From Clostridia bacterium (lineage in GTDB: Bacteria; Bacillota; Clostridia; Lachnospirales; Lachnospiraceae): DNA of 32,117 bases. The stretch covers positions 1 to 32,117 of the forward strand of contig QKDK01000367.1 of assembly GCA_003252135.1 (NCBI GenBank). Reading direction: 5' to 3'. The notes under the pieces are model-generated. The model saw nothing but the letters and a program-made list of their open reading frames with translations. It was not told the origin of the DNA and searched no databases. Shown one piece after another: positions 27,546 to 32,117 of the stretch. Every line of letters starts with the position of its first letter. Position 1 is the first letter of the stretch. A program made the position numbers and the translations under genes.

Positions 27546-29024
27546 TCAGGCCTCATGGAGCGTTTTGAATCCGAACATAAAAACAGTCCCTTTTCCTTCT
27601 TCACTGAAGACCCTGATACTTCCGTTATGTTTTATGGCAATCTGCTTGGCAATGGCCAGTCCAAGACCGGAGCCCTGCACATTCTGTTTCAGATTTGATT
27701 TGTAGAATTTCTCAAATACATAAGGCAGGTCTTCCTTTTTGATTCCAATACCATTATCACGGATCGATATGGCAAGCATCTCTCCCTTTCGTATCTCGAT
27801 CGTGACCTCTCCTTGTTCATGTGAGAATTTAATTGCATTATCCAGTATGACCATGAACATCTGACGCAGTCTGTCATAATCTCCGAGCATCATTGCGATA
27901 TCATCATTCTTTTTGATCTGTATCGTTATGCCTTTCTCTTCTGCAATCTTTCCCGCACTTCTGACGATATCATCAAAGATCTGGATCAGGTTTACCGGTT
28001 CTGTCTCAATGAGGAAATCAGGATTCTGCATTTTAGACAAGGTCAGAAGATCTCCCACAAGACGCTCCATGCTTTTGCATTCATGCAGCATACGCTGATA
28101 ATACTGAGACTTCTTTGCTTCATCAGTTATCACCCCGTCCACAAGACTCTCCGAATAGGCGCGGATCACAGTGATCGGTGTGCGAAGCTCATGCGATACA
28201 TTGGCAAAAAAGTCGGTTCTCATGTGCTCCAGATTTTCTCGTTCTTTTTCATTTTCCTGCAGTTTATCAGCAAGAAAGTCAACCGTCCTTGCCAGTTCTC
28301 CTATTTCGTCATTTCTGACGATCCCTGTTTTGACCTCATAATTTCCGTGGGCAAGCTTAAGTGCAGTAGACCGCATGGTAGATATCGGTGCTGTCATGCG
28401 CCTAGTGAACAAAAAGGCCAGAATTCCTGATACCAGCATAGCAAGTCCGGCACTGACAATAATCAGGGACTGTATATTGCTGATGCCTTTATCAAGGCTT
28501 GACAATTCAAGATTCAGGAGAACAGCTCCGCATACCTCTTTACTGCTGTTATATACCGGAACACCGACAGTCATTATAGTTGAACCATGGATATCGCTGT
28601 AATAGGTCTTGCTCGTAGAGTCGCCCGAATATGCCTTCCGTATGATCTCATCCTGCTCATCAGTCAGTTCAACGTCCTTTAAGTCTGTATTAGTAAAATA
28701 TTTCGGCAGCGGCTCAGACGCCATGGGATTATCTATTGCCCAGATTTCAATACTTTCCAGGCTGCTCAGACTGTCCAGATAGGTGCGTCCATTTCTGTAA
28801 TCACCAAATTCATTGTATTCCTGAAGCTCTCTGGCTATGATCTGTGCCTGTCTTGCAAGGTTATTCACATTGTTCTCAAGATTTGTATTCTGATAGAGAC
28901 GTACAAAGGTCACACCCAGAACCACAGCAAAGGAAATTACCATCACCGCATAATTACCAAAGACTTTCAGAAAAAGCCTGCTGTATGTTCTGCTCTGCAT
29001 CCTCCTGGTCTTTTTTTCTGCCAT
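27546..29024 (-). CDS. Membrane sensor histidine kinase
   Basis: The 492-residue kinase has a first membrane helix at about residues 21-43, an extracellular sensing region of about 140 residues, and a second helix at about 186-207. A HAMP linker follows (208-260), then the phosphoacceptor domain with H278 in FFANVSHELRTPITVIRAY. The ATPase domain has its N box at about 391-400 (MVILDNAIKF), and GIGI and GSGLGLAIAKQ glycine boxes. It should autophosphorylate and pass phosphate to the response regulator encoded 13 bases upstream. The domain order resembles PhoR/ResE/WalK-type kinases, but the signal cannot be read from the sequence and there is no PAS domain. GAGGAAAG precedes the start. No terminator is obvious after the stop. 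Confidence 0.93.
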   Translation of the reverse strand: MAEKKTRRMQSRTYSRLFLKVFGNYAVMVISFAVVLGVTFVRLYQNTNLENNVNNLARQAQIIARELQEYNEFGDYRNGRTYLDSLSSLESIEIWAIDNPMASEPLPKYFTNTDLKDVELTDEQDEIIRKAYSGDSTSKTYYSDIHGSTIMTVGVPVYNSSKEVCGAVLLNLELSSLDKGISNIQSLIIVSAGLAMLVSGILAFLFTRRMTAPISTMRSTALKLAHGNYEVKTGIVRNDEIGELARTVDFLADKLQENEKERENLEHMRTDFFANVSHELRTPITVIRAYSESLVDGVITDEAKKSQYYQRMLHECKSMERLVGDLLTLSKMQNPDFLIETEPVNLIQIFDDIVRSAGKIAEEKGITIQIKKNDDIAMMLGDYDRLRQMFMVILDNAIKFSHEQGEVTIEIRKGEMLAISIRDNGIGIKKEDLPYVFEKFYKSNLKQNVQGSGLGLAIAKQIAIKHNGSIRVFSEEGKGTVFMFGFKTLHEA

Positions 29025-29037
29025 TTACTTTCCTCGC

Positions 29038-29736
29038 TTATATGCTGTCTTCAATATCAAATTTATATCCAACGCCCCAGATGGTCTTTAATCCCCAGCC
29101 AGGATGTTCAACAGAATCCAGCTTGGCACGAAGACGCTTGATATGGGAGTCAACCGTTCTGGTGTCCCCGTAATAGTCAAAGCCCCAAAGACTGTCGAGC
29201 AGATTATCTCTGGTGAAGACTTTATTGGGATTGCTTGCAAGCGTCCACATGGTCTCGATTTCTTTCTTTGTAAGCTGCATCTTCCTGCTGCCGATGAACA
29301 AGGTATACTCTTCAAGATTAATGACCAGCTCACCTATGGTAAGTACGTTCTCATTGTTCACATTTCCTGTCTTTTTTGTCATCCTTCGAAGAACGGCACG
29401 GACTCTTGCCATGACTTCATTCGGGCTGAATGGTTTTACAATATAGTCGTCGGCACCGATATCCAGTCCCATGACTCTTTCAAAATCTTCACCTCTTGCT
29501 GTTATCAGAATGACCGGTGTTTCTGATTTTGCCCGGATCTTCCTGCAGACCTCATAACCGTCTTCTTTTGGCATCATAACATCCAGAAGAACAACGACCG
29601 GATTATATTTATGAAACATCTGGATCGCTTCCAGTCCATCACTTGCTATGACTGGTTCCAGATCCTCTCTTTTTGCATATTCTGACAGTACATCTGTAAT
29701 ATCGGGATTGTCATCTGCAATTAAAATATACTGCAT
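29038..29736 (-). CDS. OmpR/PhoB-family response regulator
   Basis: The 232-residue regulator has a receiver domain (about 1-118) with acidic pocket D8/D9, phosphoacceptor D52 in VVLLDVMMPKEDG, the conserved threonine in LITARGE and lysine in DDYIVKPFSP. The C-terminal winged helix (about 130-228) has the family blocks LTKKEIETMWTLASNPNKVF, DTRTVDSHIKRLRAKLD and WGVGYKF. Phosphorylation by the adjacent kinase should control DNA binding. AAGGAGG is about 9 bases before the ATG. It is the first gene of the pair and has its own promoter. A divergent gene for a secreted Ig-like protein starts 254 bases away and is a natural candidate target. Confidence 0.95.
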   Translation of the reverse strand: MQYILIADDNPDITDVLSEYAKREDLEPVIASDGLEAIQMFHKYNPVVVLLDVMMPKEDGYEVCRKIRAKSETPVILITARGEDFERVMGLDIGADDYIVKPFSPNEVMARVRAVLRRMTKKTGNVNNENVLTIGELVINLEEYTLFIGSRKMQLTKKEIETMWTLASNPNKVFTRDNLLDSLWGFDYYGDTRTVDSHIKRLRAKLDSVEHPGWGLKTIWGVGYKFDIEDSI

Positions 29737-29810
29737 GTCTCATTCCTCCTTTTTGTCCTGGTCTGTAGATGCAGCACCTCTGTTGTAAGTAATGTGTATC
29801 TCGTATCCAT

Positions 29811-29839
29811 ATTATAGGATATCTGCAGGTAAAAAACAA
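29811..29839 (-). promoter_or_regulatory. Promoter of the two-component system
   Basis: Minus strand TTGTTT (29834-29839), 17 bases, perfect TATAAT (29811-29816). Transcription would start near 29804, leaving a leader of about 68 bases. Confidence 0.65.
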
Positions 29840-29910
29840 GCATTCATTTTATACAAACCCTTCTCCTCAAGCCGCATAAACCCGCAGAAAATCTGGATTT
29901 TGACTGGTAT

Positions 29911-29940
29911 TTGACACCTTTCTGACAAAATTGATATATA
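29911..29940 (+). promoter_or_regulatory. Promoter of the BIG2 protein gene
   Basis: Plus strand TTGACA (29911-29916) with an 18-base spacer to TATATA (29935-29940). It points toward the secreted-protein gene at 29991. It is divergent from the response-regulator promoter about 70 bases away, so a regulator bound between them could affect both. Confidence 0.6.
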
Positions 29941-29990
29941 CAATACATTCAGGATGTGACACATGTACGTGAAATTTGGGAGGATATCGT

Positions 29991-30746
29991 ATGAAACGCA
30001 AAGGTTCCCAAAATTTAATATTACTATTTAGTCTTGCACTGGTTTTTGCTTTTATGATCTCACTGATACATCAGCCTGTGGTTGCCTATGCAGACTCTCT
30101 TGATATCAAGCTGAATGTCAGCAGTAAAACTCTGGTGAAGGACAAGACCTTCGAACTGAAGGTATATAATCTCAGTGACGGTCAGACCATCAGCTTTAAG
30201 TCTGATGACACGGATATTGCTTCTATTGACCAGGATGGCCTGATCACTGCCAATGCAGTAGGAACCTGTACAGTTACCGCAAACGTGAAGGAAGACGGCA
30301 GATCGGTCGTTTTGCTTACCTGTGACATTACAGTAGGACTTCCAGCCATCAGTGTTAAACTGGTTCAGCCTACTATTTTTATCATGGCAGATAAGCAGGT
30401 TATGCTGAAAACGATCCTTCAGCCGTGGAATACCGTGGAAACTGCCAAGTACTCCGGTTTTGATACTGATATCATTTCAGTAAGTGCCGGCGGACGCATT
30501 ACAGCCCGCAATGTTGGTTTTACTTTTCTGTTCGCATCCATCGATAATGGCAAATATGACCTTTGCAGGGTGTTCGTGCTTGATGAAAGTACCTATCTCG
30601 ATATGCTGGAGAATCCTGATTTTGATACCGAAGGTCTTATGCGCGATATGATACTGCAGAAAATAGCTGCCGACCAGGCGGCCAAAGCCAAGGAAGCCGC
30701 TGATGCAGAAGCTGTTGTAACTCCGTCTGCTGATTCCGCAGAATAA
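29991..30746 (+). CDS. Secreted protein with bacterial Ig-like (BIG2) domains
   Basis: The 251-residue product starts with a signal peptide: basic MKRKGSQN, a hydrophobic core LILLFSLALVFAFMISLI and probable cleavage after VVAYA. Residues about 35-115 form a BIG2 domain with the typical FKSDDTDIASIDQDGLITA and VGTCTVTAN. A second, more diverged copy follows (about 118-200; SAGGRITARNVGFTF). The tail is alanine- and charge-rich (AADQAAKAKEAADAEAVV). There is no sortase motif or membrane anchor, so it is probably released or held to the wall non-covalently. BIG2 domains are structural and adhesive; no enzyme activity is suggested. The start has GGGAGG 7 bases upstream; an upstream TTG at 29976 is rejected. 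A strong terminator follows directly, so it is monocistronic. Confidence 0.85.
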   Translation: MKRKGSQNLILLFSLALVFAFMISLIHQPVVAYADSLDIKLNVSSKTLVKDKTFELKVYNLSDGQTISFKSDDTDIASIDQDGLITANAVGTCTVTANVKEDGRSVVLLTCDITVGLPAISVKLVQPTIFIMADKQVMLKTILQPWNTVETAKYSGFDTDIISVSAGGRITARNVGFTFLFASIDNGKYDLCRVFVLDESTYLDMLENPDFDTEGLMRDMILQKIAADQAAKAKEAADAEAVVTPSADSAE

Positions 30747-30755
30747 TTGAACCAG

Positions 30756-30788
30756 AAAAGCCGTTTTATGAACGGCTTTTTTATTTTT
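30756..30788 (+). terminator. Intrinsic terminator of the BIG2 protein gene
   Basis: AAAAGCCGTT (30756-30765) and AACGGCTTTT (30771-30780) form a 10-base stem with a 5-base loop, followed by TTATTTTTT. It lies 9 bases after the stop. Confidence 0.9.
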
Positions 30789-30898
30789 TCTTAACAATAT
30801 CTTGTTGCCGGAAAATAAATCCATTACCCGGATAACCCTGCAGTGACGACTTGTCAGATCAAAATCATAAATATCAGGTACATAGAAAAGAGGGCATC

Positions 30899-31762
30899 AT
30901 GCAATACATTGATTTACATGTTCATTCCAACTACTCGGATGGAAGCCTTTCACCGGATGAGGTCGTCAGGCTTTCTTATAAAAAAAATCTTGCTGCCATT
31001 GCACTGACTGATCATGACACGGTTGCAGGCATTGCCAGTGCCCGAATTGCTGCTGAAAAATATGCGGCTGGCAATACACCTTTGCGAGTGATTTCCGGTG
31101 TTGAGATTTCTTCTGCTTATAAAGACCGTGATATACACATTCTCGGTCTGATGATCGATGAGAATAATGAAGACCTGCAAAAGCTTTTGAATGATTCCCT
31201 GACTGAGCGAAAAGAGCGTAATCTTAAGATGGCTGAAAGACTCTCCCAGTATGGTATCAGCGTCAATATGGATGAACTCTGCCAGGGAGAAGACTGTGCT
31301 TCCGTAACACGTGCTCACTTTGCGCGCTTCATGGTTGACAACGGTTATACCAGCACATACAATGAGGCTTTTGTAAAATACATCGGGTATGACTGTCCTT
31401 GTTATGTCGAACGTACCTACATATCACCTTTTGCAGCCATTGAAGCAATTAAAAAAGCAGGCGGTGTGGCAGTTCTTGCTCACCCGCTGCTTTATAAGCT
31501 GTCAAACGCAGAGATAGAGATTCTGGTCGAATATTTGGCCGATCTTGGCATTCAGGGACTGGAAGCCTTGTATTCCTGTAACAGCGGTCTTGATGAGAGC
31601 TATCTGCATTCTCTGGCGAACCGCTATCATCTTGCCATCTCAGGAGGCTCAGATTTTCACGGTTCCAATAAGCCGAACCTTGAAATAGGAACCGGGTATG
31701 GTTCACTTCGTGTTCCTGTGTCAATACTGACAGAACTTGAAAAAAGAAAGCAGCAAAGCTGA
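30899..31762 (+). CDS. PHP-domain metal-dependent phosphoesterase (RNase AM/YciV-like)
   Basis: The 287-residue PHP protein has the complete metal-ligand set: H7 and H9 and D14 (DLHVHSNYSDG), D38-H39-D40 (LTDHDTVAG), the glutamate of GVEISS, the histidine of LAHPLLY and the D and H of GGSDFHGSN. Stand-alone PHP proteins of this length act on nucleotide 3',5'-bisphosphates or RNA 5' ends (YciV/RNase AM), or as histidinol phosphatases; the arrangement fits the YciV group better. The start at 30899 has AGAGGG 4-5 bases upstream; a TTG at 30851 has no ribosome site. No convincing promoter is visible in the 110 bases before it. Its stop falls in the loop of a terminator hairpin. Confidence 0.88.
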   Translation: MQYIDLHVHSNYSDGSLSPDEVVRLSYKKNLAAIALTDHDTVAGIASARIAAEKYAAGNTPLRVISGVEISSAYKDRDIHILGLMIDENNEDLQKLLNDSLTERKERNLKMAERLSQYGISVNMDELCQGEDCASVTRAHFARFMVDNGYTSTYNEAFVKYIGYDCPCYVERTYISPFAAIEAIKKAGGVAVLAHPLLYKLSNAEIEILVEYLADLGIQGLEALYSCNSGLDESYLHSLANRYHLAISGGSDFHGSNKPNLEIGTGYGSLRVPVSILTELEKRKQQS

Positions 31763-31780
31763 TATAGCTTTTGCTGCTTT
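31747..31780. terminator. Bidirectional terminator between the PHP gene and yajC
   Basis: A long stem, AAAGCAGCAAAGCT (31747-31760) with AGCTTTTGCTGCTTT (31766-31780, one bulged T), overlaps the last codons of the PHP gene. On the minus strand it ends in CTTTCTTTTTTC and serves the yajC transcript. On the plus strand the T run is short. Confidence 0.7.
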
Positions 31781-31818
31781 AAAATCAGTCACGAACTGTT
31801 TCGTTCAGATCGACCAGA

Positions 31819-32117
31819 TTATTCATCCTTTTTTGCTTTTTCAATCTCAACAACTGCTGATTTCTTCATAGGAATACGGCAGTTTTTGTTATTTCCGAAC
31901 TCAACGATGATAACCTCATCCATAACATCAATAATAACGCCATAGAAACCGCTTGTTGTAAGTATGCTGTCACCAGTCTCAAGAGATGATACAAGCTCCT
32001 GCTGCTTCTTCTGCTGCTTCTTCTGCGGACGAATTGCCATAAAGTAAAATAAACCAATAATGGCTACTGCATAAATACCCCAGGTAAGAATTGTCTGCGT
32101 GGTAGATCCGGACGCTG
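31819..32117 (-). CDS. yajC: Preprotein translocase subunit YajC, N-terminus cut by window edge
   Basis: Reading back from the stop at 31819, the frame stays open to the window edge. It gives a single membrane helix (TILTWGIYAVAIIGLFYF) followed by MAIRPQKKQQKKQQE, then LETGDSILTTSGFYGVIIDV. This is the YajC pattern: an N-terminal membrane anchor, a basic Q/K-rich hinge after the x-x-IRPQ motif, and a small cytoplasmic beta domain. In E. coli it associates with SecDF and the SecYEG channel. An internal ATG at 32040 lies after the membrane helix and is not the start; the true start is just beyond base 32117. A bidirectional terminator follows at 31747-31780. Confidence 0.93.
   Translation of the reverse strand, partial: ASGSTTQTILTWGIYAVAIIGLFYFMAIRPQKKQQKKQQELVSSLETGDSILTTSGFYGVIIDVMDEVIIVEFGNNKNCRIPMKKSAVVEIEKAKKDE

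Noticed and set aside
31866-32057. An arginine/serine-rich 63-codon frame overlapping yajC
   Set aside because: Shadow frame of the yajC gene; the other frame carries the membrane helix and IRPQ motif of YajC.

Overview
The window reads as a chromosomal segment of a low-to-moderate GC Firmicute, most likely a Clostridia/Lachnospiraceae gut-type anaerobe. This is inferred from the V-type ATPase operon, split glycine dehydrogenase subunits, AddAB instead of RecBCD, glutamine-dependent NadE, strong AGGAGG ribosome sites and TTGACA/TATAAT promoters. No phage, IS, tRNA, rRNA or CRISPR sequence was seen. Almost all genes are on the minus strand and are described in transcription order.

Right end (32117 to 27190): a YajC fragment cut by the window edge; then, on the plus strand, a PHP-domain phosphoesterase and a secreted Ig-like (BIG2) protein. 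The BIG2 gene diverges from an OmpR-type response regulator/histidine kinase pair. Downstream of the kinase is a 358-base stretch holding a probable 6S RNA with its own promoter and terminator.

Middle (27190 to 12460): nadE, addB, addA and a YegS/DgkB-type lipid kinase, all in one direction. A second transcription unit follows, with its own promoter: xylulokinase, a YqeM-like methyltransferase, Hsp33 and a coiled-coil protein of unknown function.

Glycine cleavage block (12460 to 6220): a strong promoter, a tandem glycine riboswitch ending in an intrinsic terminator, then gcvT, gcvH, gcvPA, gcvPB and dihydrolipoyl dehydrogenase. This is a complete glycine cleavage system under glycine control. 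The leader between the terminator and gcvT contains a 33-base direct repeat that duplicates the gcvT ribosome site, and a related GCGCA hairpin lies in front of gcvH.

Left end (6220 to 1): a PocR-GGDEF signalling protein with a degenerate HD-GYP-like tail and its own promoter and terminator. It is followed by the start of a V-type ATPase operon (coiled-coil stalk subunit, I, K, E, C) that runs off the window. The K subunit carries the residues that bind sodium in the Enterococcus hirae enzyme, so this is probably a sodium pump or sodium-driven synthase.

Most of the window is core metabolism and housekeeping. The points most worth a second look are the gcvT leader duplication, the PocR-GGDEF-pseudo-HD-GYP protein, the 6S RNA candidate and the sodium-binding signature of subunit K.
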